Part shown: positions 25,201 through 36,645 of the stretch, piece by piece
How positions within the stretch are numbered: position 1 is the first letter of the stretch
How the letters are laid out: the number at the start of each line of letters is the position of its first letter
DNA from: Eumeta japonica
Lineage: Eukaryota > Arthropoda > Insecta > Lepidoptera > Psychidae
DNA length: 64,000 bases
Direction: 5' to 3'
NCBI GenBank assembly: GCA_005406025.1
Contig: BGZK01000184.1
Location: 496,001-560,000, forward strand
Translations under genes and position numbers: made by a program
The notes under the pieces: model-generated
The model's input: only the letters and a program-made list of their open reading frames with translations
Told to the model about the DNA's origin: nothing
Database searches by the model: none

Positions 25201-25540
25201 GTGATAGAGCCATGCTGTAGGCATCTTAGCTGCAGCACTAAATGCACCGGCTCGACCGATGAGATACCACACTCCCACAGGGTTACAGGTACAGACGTGA
25301 AGAACACCTACCGCTGTTGCGTTTCGTCCAGTGAGCAAAAGTTTGGCCTGCCCACTCCCCCCTTCATTGCCCCTACTTCCCTCTCAGCAACCCATTCCCC
25401 CTGATATCCTGTTTCTTACCCAATAAGCCGGCAACGCATTGGTATTGCTCTAGGGTAGCGAGTGTCTAAGGGCGGACAACCTACTCTCTGGTGGCTCGCA
25501 TGCCTTTTCGCCCTTCGAAACTGCTTTAAAAAAAAATAAA
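25201..25540 (+). repeat. Lepidopteran dispersed element, copy B
   Basis: Same order of blocks as copies A and C: gtgatagagcc head, 'caccggctcgaccgatgaga', 'cagacgtgaag', 'cgtttcgtccagtgagcaaa', C-rich middle, 'gccggcaacgcattggt', 'gcgagtgtctaagggcgg', 'ctctggtggctcgcatgcc', then an A-rich end. The 67-codon frame in its left half is an artefact. Confidence 0.8.
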
Positions 25541-26739
25541 CAAAATATAACGGTTATACACATAGGTAGTAATTTATTTACACCAAAATTTCGAGCTATG
25601 TATTTTTATAATTCAATTATTTAAAATAGAAATGGAAGTTTCTAGGTATAGTTAATACCCGTGAGAATGGCTTGATAATAAATCACCATACAGTCGAACA
25701 CCAACGCCCAAACGTAGTCCAAAACGGAAGAGCGGTCGGAGTGCAGTATTCATAAGCTTTACCGTTCGCGCTAAATGGATCACGAACCGATCAAATAATA
25801 CCATATTTGAAAAGTAACTGTGTTATTACACTCGTACATCTATTGTGAGATTCAGGGGGCCAGATTTTAACTTGAATTCTAAATAATAATAAAGAATGAA
25901 CGAAAGACAAAAATAATGTACAAAATAAAATACTTATAAAGTTATACCTCGTACGCTTATTTTCTAACATGCCTAAATGAGAGGAAAATTAATAACATAA
26001 CACAAGATGCTTGGATGTTAATAAACATATTATCATATTATCAACTCAGAAGGTAGATAATAGTATAAACTATAATTTGTAACAATCATTGTTAGTTTGT
26101 ATGTTTTTTTCGTGGTCCGACAATAGTTAAGCTGATTTTAATGAAGTTTAGTATACTAATAGAGAACAGCATTATATTACACCTTATTACACCGTAATAC
26201 ATAAGCTAATGTCAGTTTATCTTTCTACCTGCTTGTTTGTATGTCCATTTAAAACTGTACAATGGCTTTACCAACTTTGATAAAATTTACAAAAATGCTA
26301 GTAGCACTTGTCTCGTAAAATATAGGTTACTTATTATTTATTTTGTTCTGTTTATCTATACGACTCCTTGTGTCTTGAACAATCAAAAGTTATTAATTTT
26401 ACTTTATTTCATCAGGCATGCTTATTGTTTGTTTTATTCAAAAAAGTGACGGTGTTAGAATGAGTGCTGAAGACCAAGAAATGAAGACAGGAAGGTATGA
26501 TGAGACAGGGCGAAGTAGAGCAAGAGCAAAGGTAAGAGAGGGTGTCAAAATCTGATTGTAATTATATAATTAATAATAATAATTTCATAATAGGAAAGTC
26601 GCAGTAAATTAATACGAAAGATATGATTTTTACACTGCGTCTTTTGTCAGTGTTATTACATTTGTAATAGTATCCCACAATTACAAATATGATATTTTGT
26701 GATGACGATTGGTTGTTTGCAATTTAATTAAAATGATGC
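25541..26739. other. AT-rich stretch with possible decayed repeat tails
   Basis: Around 26090-26250, 'gttagtttgtatgttttttt' and 'gtttatctttctacctgctt' have the look of repeat tails, but no family can be fixed. The A/G-rich piece at 26460-26550 holds no domain. Confidence 0.45.
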
Positions 26740-27110
26740 GTAATTACACAAACGGTTGGACGGATTAAAGTGAAATTTAGCACATAAATAAATATATTGT
26801 GAATTGTATATAATTTTTTATGTCTTCCTTTAATGCGTTCCTGTGCAATAATTTAGAAGAAACTGGAAATTAATATTGAAGCCGAAAATAATATGAGAAA
26901 TGAAAGCTATAGCATGATTAATTGAAAAAGAAGGACGCAGGATTAGAGTAGATAAGATCAAATCGGAACAAACAGTAAAATTAGAACTTACGTAAAATGA
27001 AAACAAGATCAAATTGGTAGCAATGATAGCGATATCACTCGATACAGAAAATGAGGAATTAATTATAGGTATACGCGCGGGCATAACCGCGAGCACAAGC
27101 TAGTTTATAC
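26740..27110 (-). repeat. LINE-derived dispersed repeat, minus strand (candidate)
   Basis: On the minus strand the copy would start 'actagcttgtgctcgcggtt' and 'atgcccgcgcgtatacc' near 27103-27070. This is the same kind of edge as at 13.3 and 17.75 kb. It would end in text complementary to 'cacaaacggttggacggatt' and 'aaagtgaaatttagcacata' near 26750, a common lepidopteran repeat tail. The 88-codon minus frame inside shows no reverse-transcriptase motif. Confidence 0.5.
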
Positions 27111-29005
27111 ATAAACTAAACTTTATTATTCAATTAATAAAGCTTTTGAGTTGAATAATGAGCTAGAAGTCGTAAAATGATTTATGAAGAAATATATCTC
27201 GCGTTATAAATTGGTACAGGTCAACATCGAGTCATAGCAGATTCTAATCTAGAGACGTCGATAACGAAACCCGATCTAATATAACATGCAACATCATTAA
27301 AACGGACACATGGCAGAAATTATGGTTTCGATTCGTCCGAACTGGCGGTCTGCAAACAGGAAAAAAAAACACAAAAAAGCACTTTTAGTTACGCACCGGG
27401 CGCAGCAAGCCACTTTCGCCGATGCCGCGTGGGCCGTACGCGCGAATGGACAGAACAAATACGGACAAGTTGAATAAATAGACGGTACTGAGTCACATAC
27501 AAGTTCAGTAGCAGATTACGTGATGGTTTACATGCGATGGAGTGAATAGAAATTTTATGTTAAATTTTAGGTTAAAATTTATTCTCGTCAGCTGAAAACC
27601 ACCGCATTGACCATCAGAACCTGTAACAGTGTACTTTTATACGTAATCGTTACACTGTGCCGACAATAGATATACGATATCACAGCGCATCATGCAGCAA
27701 AACTATACGATTGTGACTTTACTTACGCGAATTGTGACTTATATAAGTTTTCATTTTTTAGTTGTATTAATAAATTACGCTAAACTAACAAGATTTCGCA
27801 TAGTAATTTAAATAACTCGATAAGGCTTCATCATGCTATTTTTTACGACCTTTGAGTTGACATTTTTTGCTTCTTGTTTTCCACATGTATAAAAATTGAG
27901 TTGTTAAACATAAGGACAGATTCTCGAACATACAACAGTAATTTTGCAATCCATTCATAATTAGAATATTTTCTTGGCTTTTCGGTTTGTCACGGTACCC
28001 GCGAGAAAAGATAAGATATCCGAATTCTTTACCTAAAAATTACCATTAATTGTTTTTAAAAATGTACAAAAAATCTCCTGTGTTATTAAATTTTGGTTCA
28101 GGATTTTGTCGCCTTACTACAATAGCAGCTCTTCTCATAATGAATTGTATTGTACATTGAAGAACTTGGACCTTGAACGCTAGCTCTTAACGGGTCGTAA
28201 ACTATTAATGACGATTGTCAGCAATGCGTGGTAGCGTTCGGCATCGACAATTTAACGTACCCCTTTGACGCGTTGAGCAGGTGGCGTTTTAATTTCATTT
28301 TAATACTAGCTGCGGCCAGCGGTTTCCCTCGCCCTGAATTAAGATTATACATTCTTATTTCATACACGCGATGAATACTTAACCATAAGCGCATTTCGTT
28401 ATCTAAATTCGACACATTTTTCAAATGTTAAAATACAAAAGACTGATCACTAAAAAGTAAGCAAAAAGCGTTTTCAGTCTAAGAATAATTATACATTAAA
28501 AAGTAAGAAATAAAGAAATAGGCGATGAAACTATATGTTGTACAACTTTCCTTAATAAACGAACTGTACAACTCAACAAGATTTTTTCACGTCCGACTGC
28601 TAGTAGTTCCTGAAAATAGCGCATGCGAACATAGAAGTAAACTCTTTAACTTCATAATATTAGCATGAATAATAAAAAAAGTCAAAAATAAAAGCTAAGA
28701 TTTTTTAACGATTCTTAGCGCAAAGCCTCCACAATTTTATTTATAGAATAACGACGAAATAATATCTTTAAGGGAAGCTCTTTTAGGGAAGTATGGAGGA
28801 GAAATAGCTGGATTTTTTACAATGTTTTTAATAACACAGTTATTTTTATATAATTTGTTCCTCTATATTAACCCATTTGGAAGCTTTTATTCGATTCATC
28901 GCCATATTTTGAATATTGAAACGGTTCAAAAGTAAATGAGTATTTTTATTTAATGTAAAATACATATGTAGTAAGAGCAAATAGTTACAGTATATGTTTA
29001 GTTAT
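27111..29005. other. Non-coding stretch
   Basis: Holds a moderately CpG-rich piece at about 27390-27460 ('cgcaccgggcgcagcaagcc') and another at 28210-28330. A 68-codon minus frame covers the second but matches nothing known. Otherwise AT-rich. Confidence 0.55.
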
Positions 29006-29290
29006 GACTGCCTGATTGGCGGAGTGGTAGTGACCCTACCCGTCGCGCGGGGGTCGTGGGTTCGATTCCCGCACAAGACAAACATTTATTTATTTGATTA
29101 AAAATTAATATTTGTCTTGAGTCTGGGTGTTTCTATGTATTATATGTATATATGTATTTACAAAAAAAAAGTATGTATGTAGTATATCAACTGTCTGATA
29201 CCCCATAATACAAGCCTATTTGCTTAGTTTGGGACCAGACGGTGCTGTGTATATATGTCCGAAGATATTATTATTATTATTATTATATTA
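29006..29290 (+). mobile_element. tRNA-derived SINE
   Basis: The head reads gactgcctgattggcggagt followed by ggtagtgac (A box) and cgtgggttcgattcccgc (B box core at 29059-29069). A body with 'ttgtcttgagtctgggtgt' and 'gataccccataatacaagcc' leads to 'tgggaccagacggtgctgtg'. It ends in (att)n at about 29267-29285. This order is that of a widespread butterfly/moth SINE class with a microsatellite-like 3' end. The copy looks almost complete. Confidence 0.8.
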
Positions 29291-29364
29291 GTTATTATGC
29301 AAATACCTCACAGAGTATGGGTAGAGGTTGTTACAAAACAATATATACTCATATTTAATGTAAA

Positions 29365-29367
<3 letters not shown>

Positions 29368-29437
<70 letters not shown>
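29368..29437. repeat. (TA)n microsatellite
   Basis: About 35 uninterrupted TA units just downstream of the SINE 3' end. The frame of repeated Tyr-Ile across it is an artefact. Confidence 0.95.
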
Positions 29438-29444
<7 letters not shown>

Positions 29445-31640
29445 CTTTCTATTTAACTGATAAAGAAAATAAGTTTTTAAAAATGTTATGGCCACAATAT
29501 TAGGAATCCTAAAATCTATTAATCGTTTAAAAGCTGCTGTGAATCCATTTTATTATCGTTGAATATTTTTTGTTACATAAAAATAACGTTACCATAATGA
29601 ACTATTCATTCAACTTTTTGGTTCAAAAAACCTTTAACTATAGATATTAAAAATTCTAATGTAATTTTTTTATTATATAATAATTATTTATAGTCTTCGG
29701 AAATATAGTTTACCAGTACTTAGCCATAATTAGGTAAATTTCTGTACATATTCATAATATATGAATATTCATATATATGACTTACAAAATTTTAAGTCAT
29801 CTATTTGGTGAATTTTCCATTCTGTGTTCATTCAGACAAGTTTCGTTATCATTCGTCATATTAATATACTATAAATTTCAATTATTACTTTCAAAAACAC
29901 ATGTTTAATAATTGTTATTTTTGCTTTTATACAGTTTTTTAAAAGATATTGGATTTAAATTATCATCATCACATCATAACATTCGATACATATAGAAGAA
30001 AAAGCTTTAATAAAAGGAAATGGACTTCAAACGGCTGCTGTAACCAGAAAAAAAACTGAAGAATTATTTATAGAATGAACTCATTAATGTATATAACAAT
30101 AAAAGCTAAACGCTTACAAAGAATGTTGTCTTATTACTGAGTTCTGCATAATTCGCCACATTTAGATAACATCAGACTGCTTAAGGTAACGTATTTATAT
30201 GGCGTCTGTGCTACTTGGGACCTACTACACTCTACTTCTATGACCGAGTATACCATGAGAATGTCATTATCCATCACCGACTGCAATGAAGATCCTAAGC
30301 ACTGGTTTATGGCGACAATATCCAAAAATGTAAAATCGTCGTTCACAATAATTGTACTTTAATGCTTTTTTTTATTTTTCGATTTATAATTTAGGCAAAA
30401 ATATATAAGAAAATCTACACTTTAACAAACACGCACATGAACAATAAAACAGTCTAACCAAATGTTATTTTTAAAAAAAGTATACATCACCGACTGATTA
30501 GAAAGAAAAAAAAATAATATAATCAACCTGCATATATAAACATATATAATACATATGCAGCTCTATATTATAATAAGCAGGTTAGACATTCAATATAACC
30601 TATATACTAATACAATATACATTATGTAGAAGCTAGATATTAAATAAGCATAGGGAACACTATGACATTTGGCATGAACACTTCAAATGAACAAAACGTC
30701 ATGCCAAGACCTGCTCGAAAAGATCAAGGTTTCAGAGTCGCCTCAAAGGAATCTTCCGTTTCGAAGTCATACATTAAAATTATAAGATATGAGACTAACA
30801 ATAAGACGTTATAGACGTTGTTATTTATTTTTTAGATATTTAATAAAACACGCTACAGAAATCGGTAATAATAATAAATACTCATTTTATATTACTTTTC
30901 ATAGAATTCAAGAAAACCCATTGTCATAAAAGCTAATTAACAATTTCATAATGGATTGTCTTATAAGGGCAACATCAAAAAAGGTTTACTGATTCCTTGC
31001 ATCTTAAGGCCGCATGTAGAAAAGTCATGTTACGTACAATGGAGTATAAAGGCGAAACTTCTCATATTGCACCTTGACGGCGTTAATTAAAACTTACAAT
31101 TAGCGGCATTCTATAAGAAATTTTAGTACTCAAATTAGCGATTAGATTTTGTTTAGAACATACGTATCGTATTAGTCTTAATATGTATACAAATTTTGGT
31201 TTACCAAAAACATTTTTATTAAGATGTATTTTAAGAAAAAATAAACTACAATTATTACTTAAAAACGTTTAAGGACAAAATGGTTATGAATATAACATTT
31301 CATACTTTCATTATAATTATTATAACTGACGAGTCTCGTTTTTATCACAATCAACAAGTTAATAAATGTAACTAATTGTTACTATGATTTTCAAGGTTGT
31401 AAAAATATGACATGAACATGAAAGGCGAATATGTCATTCACTTTCGATTTGGTAATGAAACGATATAGTTATAATGTATTTAAAAAATATATATATATTT
31501 ATGAATCGATAAATCAATAAATACCTCTACACCATGCTCAGAGACCTTAGTAGAGTATTTCAAAAGTGGAGTTTAATAATAAAAATCGGTAAGACGAAGA
31601 AGTAATAACCGAGAGCTTTTCAATTAAAGCTATTGAATAC
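29438..31640. other. AT-rich non-coding stretch
   Basis: A 70-codon minus frame at 30134-30346 has normal-looking composition but no recognisable motif or splice context. TA-rich pieces occur near 29755-29778 and 30535-30560. Confidence 0.5.
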
Positions 31641-31689
31641 TTTTGTTCGGAACAAACAGTCTAATCAGGCAGATCCAACTTCAATGAAG

Positions 31690-31779
31690 AGAGCACACGA
31701 AAGATTCAACTCCGTTGGACAGCTATCTAGATACTATACGGCGTCTTAGAGACCAACATTCTTCACTGCCTAAGAATGT
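31690..31779 (+). other. Weak candidate exon
   Basis: One frame reads 'REHTKDSTPLDSYLDTIRRL' then 'RDQHSSLPKN' and meets a consensus donor gtaagt at about 31780. No convincing acceptor with a pyrimidine tract precedes it. A second frame over the same DNA is also open for about 20 codons. A decayed transposon or chance are equally possible. Confidence 0.2.
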
Positions 31780-32067
31780 AAGTTTTTGAATAGTGTTTGT
31801 GGCCAGTGTATGCCGTGGAAATAGTTATTCTAGGAATTTTTCTACCAGATAAAATCCGAAATGTAGAAATCCGCAAATAAGCATAACAACTAGGAACTGT
31901 CACGTCTCTTAGAATCAGTGAGTTGAAATAGCAATGGGCAAACCACATCGCGCGTACAGATAATAATCCCTAGGAAGAAAGTTTATCATGTTGTAAACAT
32001 GAACTGGCGTCGCTGTGATTGGCTTCCATCTGGGTACCTTACCTCTTACTTGTGGGTAATGGTTAAA

Positions 32068-32096
32068 GTAGTGAAGTACCAACGGTACTTCACTAC
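32068..32096. repeat. Perfect 13-bp hairpin with 3-base loop
   Basis: gtagtgaagtacc (32068-32080), loop aac, ggtacttcactac (32084-32096). It lies three bases before the longer hairpin of the next entry, so two stem-loops sit side by side. Confidence 0.75.
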
Positions 32097-32099
32097 ATA

Positions 32100-32175
32100 A
32101 CGTCTATAACTTACGATTCTGTGTCACCTCTGAGTAACGACTCAGAGGTGACACAGGATCGTTAGTCATAGACGT
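32100..32175. repeat. Long near-perfect hairpin, 36-bp arms
   Basis: The left arm 32100-32135 and right arm 32140-32175 are separated by four bases (aacg). The arms match at 33 of 36 positions. In RNA, one of the three differences would be a G:U pair. The core tgtgtcacctctgagt pairs perfectly with actcagaggtgacaca. Size and pairing overlap with those of hairpin RNA precursors, although the loop is very tight. A short palindromic transposon or a template-switch event is the alternative. Nothing in the flanks shows transcription. Confidence 0.75.
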
Positions 32176-33724
32176 CTAGATTCGAGTACAGTAATGTGAA
32201 TGTGCAATGACTTAGATATGCAATTAGCGTAAGATTAGATCGAATAAGAAGATCTAACCTAGTGGTTGAAAATTCTAAACGCCACAAGGTTGAAGGAATA
32301 CAAATCAGTACTGTATAATGCCATATTTCAATTCAAAATAATGTATGTTTTGAAGACTTTTTCATTAAGGTCTCCTATTAGGACAGGTTTAAATAATTTT
32401 TACGTAAAAATAATGACTTTTTGAACACACAAACAATACCAAGTTACTTACTTACCTATTTCAGCTGTTTACAACATGACCGCAAAACGCGTCCTACTAT
32501 TTGTCAAAACCGAAACATGGCTTACCTAAGTCAAATGATTCTTTTGTTTTAAAATTACTTACCCCACTGGCCTCATTGAATTAACGTTGAGGTTTTTCAA
32601 CGTTGTTACATTTTTGACAAGTATTCTCCGTTTTGAAAATATGTAAAAATTTTAAGGGGTCTCCAGTGAGTTTTCTTCAGAATAAGTATAAGTAAAAAAT
32701 CCAAACCGTAGAAAAAAGATATTTAGATAACATCGATAATATCGACAGCGACTAATATAATAAATCTAGCGAGAAATTTAACTAGCAAACAGGCGTAAAA
32801 GGTAGTATCGTAAAAGCACTACGTAACGATGCCTTTGACATCTTTGAAACATAAACATACATTTTGAACACTGCTCTTTTGTAGACTGCAATCCACTGCC
32901 GCACAGTAGTTTTTGATGGATATGGAAAAAACTAGTGCAGCTTCGAAATACTGAGCACTGCGAGAAATTCATCTCTGTCAGAACTTAATAGTATCTGCTG
33001 ATTTGCGGTACGCGAAGGCATCTAAGTGGTAATGTCGTTACCTTTTTAGCGGTCTATTGCAACTTGTACGATATTTATTGTCAGTGGCTTAAGATAATGA
33101 ATCTAAACAAAACGGCCAAGGTGGGAGCTGCATTCCGGCGTGTAAGGTTCCGTACTAACGAATGATAAAACGCAAAATTCGCGATCGCAAGTTTAAATGA
33201 TATAGATTATGTCACACCAAATAAATAACAATGAAAAAAATATTTGAAATAACGTAAGCTCACATTTATGTTTAAAGGTACCTATTGTATTAAAATGTAA
33301 ATGCTCAACCATATGGGACGGTGACTATATAGATTGTTATTATTAACAACTAAAAATTGTTAATACCCGATACACTTGTAAAAATTTTCCTTTAAAATAA
33401 TTTTCATTTAATTTCTTTATAGTGTTATATTACTTCGATTTCCTTTTTCCGTTTTTTGAAGCGTGGTTAAAAATTAAAGGGATGCACAAAGTTAAGCATC
33501 CTGAGAACTAATAAACCGCAAAGTATACTCTTTGGAGGAAAACTCACTTAGGAATCCTTATTGCATGTTTAAATACCTATCCCCACATACGAAGTGCATA
33601 ATATACACCACAGAATGGAGTGCACAAAAAAAAACCCAAAAATATTTAAGTAATCACAGTAGTACGTAATATAATGTTTTTACTGTATTATTGATAGATA
33701 TGACAGTATTCCTATCCCGTCCTA
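32176..33724. other. AT-rich non-coding stretch
   Basis: No gene is seen. A 64-codon minus frame at 32778-32972 has no recognisable feature. Confidence 0.6.
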
Positions 33725-33744
33725 CCTAACCTAACCTAACCTAA
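33725..33744. repeat. Interstitial telomere-type repeat (CCTAA)4
   Basis: Four perfect CCTAA units, the complement of the insect telomeric TTAGG, flanked by degenerate units (cctac before, acc after). The array is short, so it is a relic or chance expansion, not a telomere. Confidence 0.7.
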
Positions 33745-33929
33745 ACCAACATCAGTTCGCGACGAATTACTCGAGCAATAACAATATTCGTCTCGCATTT
33801 AATCTTTTTATTTCAATATAAATCCAACAAAAAAAAAAATAATTTAATTGTGAATAACATATTCCGTAGGGTATGATTTCGATATGACAAGTGAAGTGAT
33901 ATATGTGAAATAACGTGACGCGATAGCGA

Positions 33930-34205
33930 CCAAAGGTGACAAATGTCACAACATTTAGAACGGTCCCCGAACGGCGGCAGAACAGCAAAGTTCGTGTCGG
34001 CGGCGCGCGGCCGCGGCGCAGTCACGAGCGCGGTTATTGGCGCCGCTCGGCCCATTGTGTTCGGATTGTCGACGACGTCGTTGCTAAACGGCCCACTTTG
34101 GCGTTTGGAACAAAGCGTGTATTCGTATGCACGTAAGTGTGGCATACCGTAACTGCTATTAACATAATTCCGCGTGTGTGCGTTCGGTTGCACGCCACGC
34201 ACACC
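33930..34205. promoter_or_regulatory. CpG-rich island of about 270 bp
   Basis: Strong CpG content ('tcggcggcgcgcggccgcgg', 'cgccgctcggcccattgtgt') ending in 'tgtgcgttcggttgcacgcc'. Open frames exist in two plus frames and one minus frame at once, which indicates lack of stops in GC-rich DNA and not coding. A promoter-type island or conserved element is possible. Confidence 0.35.
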
Positions 34206-36489
34206 TAGGCAACAACATTTATAATGTCTATTTTAATAGCGATATTTATATTATCAGCCTCTGTGATTGGCAGATAGCCGGTCGATACTCATTTGTCACG
34301 TAAAAGGTTCACGTTCGTATGTTTAATAGAATAGGCATTTAGCTAGATTCAAGGTACATACAATCCCTCATGTAAATGAATCTACCCAGCACTAAATGAA
34401 CTATTATAATAAAGCTGAATACAAAAATAGTTTCACGATGCATTATATTTGTCCACTACATTGAAAAAGTATAACGCATATTTTCTCAGTCGTGAAAATA
34501 TATGTCATCATTTTTCAATGTTTATAACATATGAAGTATATATTTTGTTGGATAACATTAATTTTTACCTACAATAAAAAGTAATCTCCACACTTAACAA
34601 CATTTAACAAAATTCTGCCATAATAAATTGTGATTCAGTCGAAGGACGCAATTATATGTTGATTCAATAAGGAAAGATGGTTAAGCTAATAAACTAAAAA
34701 ATTACAGTTTTAATGTAGCTATTAGATAGTTTCGCGGTCTGTCTTGTTTTTGCAAAATTTTTAACAATCGAATCGACACCATATTATTAAACATAGAAAT
34801 AAAACGCCTACAGATTCTTGACTAAATTTAATACCATGTCGTAATTTTATGCATATTCATTAAATTATTTTTTAAGTATGCTTAAATATGCTTAAGTCAA
34901 TTGTCAATTATTTCAACATTTGTTTTGAAAAGCTGTTAGCAATAAACTTGAGAAAATTTCTAGTACTCTTAAAATTTAAGCCACATACTTTACGAGCATT
35001 ATGATATTGCTATACAAAATAAAACAACTTTCTCTAGTATAATTTATTTTACACTTGATATCGGATAATCACGTTTAGGTTACGAAAATTTTAAATCGTT
35101 TTTGAAATTAGTACCTAATTATGCTTCATTGATTGCTAATTTAACATTGAAGTTTGGATGTTTCAAAAAACAGAAACTGAATGAGAAAACAATTGAAAGG
35201 CAAAAACGACAAGTTTAGTTCGTCGCAAAATTTAAAAAGTCCAGAAACTCTCCAATTATGTACCTCCAACGTCAAGCCGACATGCTATAGTGGTAGATAA
35301 CGGGCCACCGTTATCAAAGCGTAAACTTCATTATACCTCTTATTACAATGGGACCAGATAGGAGCATCCTTAAGCTCGTGCTGCGTCGCTCGTGACGGTT
35401 TCGTTCCGATAACGGCATCCGTTCATACCTAGCGGCTAGTGGAGAAGACCCTTTGAACTATACTTTCGGTGTCAAGTTTTATCTCGAATTTATAGGTTTT
35501 TCGTGCTAGTATTTAATGCTTGGTTTAATGGATGTTTGGTAAGTATAACAGTAACCTAAAGGTAAAAGAGACATTCATTTTATTAACTAAAAAAAAATCT
35601 ACTCATTACAAATCAAATTAAAATGGTGAATAGAAAATACAGAATAGATAGAAATATTGGTCTATTTGCCAACACGTAGTAGAAAGCCAACAAGTACAAA
35701 TAGATGCCTGTTTTTATAAACTGGAATATATTAATACCTACGACTGTACTTCATAATTTTGCGGGTAAGTTTGAAATTAAAGGGCACATATTATCGTAGC
35801 TTGATTTATCGGTGGCTCACTTCACATTCGGGCTTTTTGTTTACATATGCACTTGTTATGGTAAAAAACTGGATGGTTAATTTTTTTGAAGATAGTTATC
35901 TTCCATAATGAATTTTTTTTTCTCAAATATCAAGGGGTTATGAACCGGTTTAAAAAAAATAGTGAATTGTGATTCTGGCTCCGAAATAATGTAATTATGT
36001 GTTTACATAGCGCTGTAAGTATAGTTCGAAAACACAAAAGGTAATGTAAAATATTAAAATTCTTTCAACCTGCAGCATTTTCGATTTTAGTCATATTATG
36101 ATCAATCAACAAACTGATAATATCAAGAAATATTATTGCAGAAATATAATTTTTCTGCCTGCTTTATATAAAAGTTGATATAACACATAATTAAAATTAC
36201 TTCTACGGTACATTCATCAATCGAGACTTTCTTAAACGAGATATTTGATTGAATTATTATCAGCGATATAAATACGATATTATCCGTACGTATAATAATA
36301 ATGCACTACATGCGTATAGGAAAATTTACGTAACATAATAATAAAAATGGCCGACTAATTAAAAAGTAATGAAGCGGCTTACATAATCAAAACTAGATTG
36401 ATCGATCGAGTGCGTGTAATACAGTTAATTAGAAACAACCCGATGATTTTCCTATCGCACATCCGTCACACTAAAAAGGGTTGCCAGTG
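34206..36489. other. AT-rich non-coding stretch
   Basis: Holds a small hairpin gataacgg/ccgttatc at 35296-35315 in a mixed-composition patch (35255-35475). Otherwise nothing recognisable. Confidence 0.55.
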
Positions 36490-36645
36490 TACGTTATCGA
36501 TAAAAAGTGAAGGCGCCCGTGCACCGCCGCGGGCCGGGGCGTGTACAGCGAGCTCGGCGGCGACACTATGTTTGTTTTTTGCCACTATCGAGTGAAACCG
36601 TCGCCGGCGCCGATTTTACGCAACGACCGCTGTGAGGCAACAAAA
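36490..36645. promoter_or_regulatory. CpG-rich patch
   Basis: GC-rich words 'aaggcgcccgtgcaccgccg' and 'cgggccggggcgtgtacag', then 'gtcgccggcgccgatttta'. Two overlapping plus frames of 65 and 70 codons cross it without recognisable motif. Confidence 0.3.

Noticed and set aside
29255..29503. 82-codon plus frame with a Tyr-Ile run
   Set aside because: It translates the (TA)n microsatellite.
30134..30346. 70-codon minus frame with natural-looking composition
   Set aside because: No motif, splice site or homologue recognised. Length is well within chance for this sequence.
33725..33744. True telomere or telomeric retrotransposon junction
   Set aside because: Only four units, with ordinary AT-rich DNA on both sides and no TRAS/SART-like sequence recognised.
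33936..34152. Overlapping plus frames in the CpG island
   Set aside because: Two plus frames and a minus frame are open together, a sign of GC-rich DNA and not coding selection.
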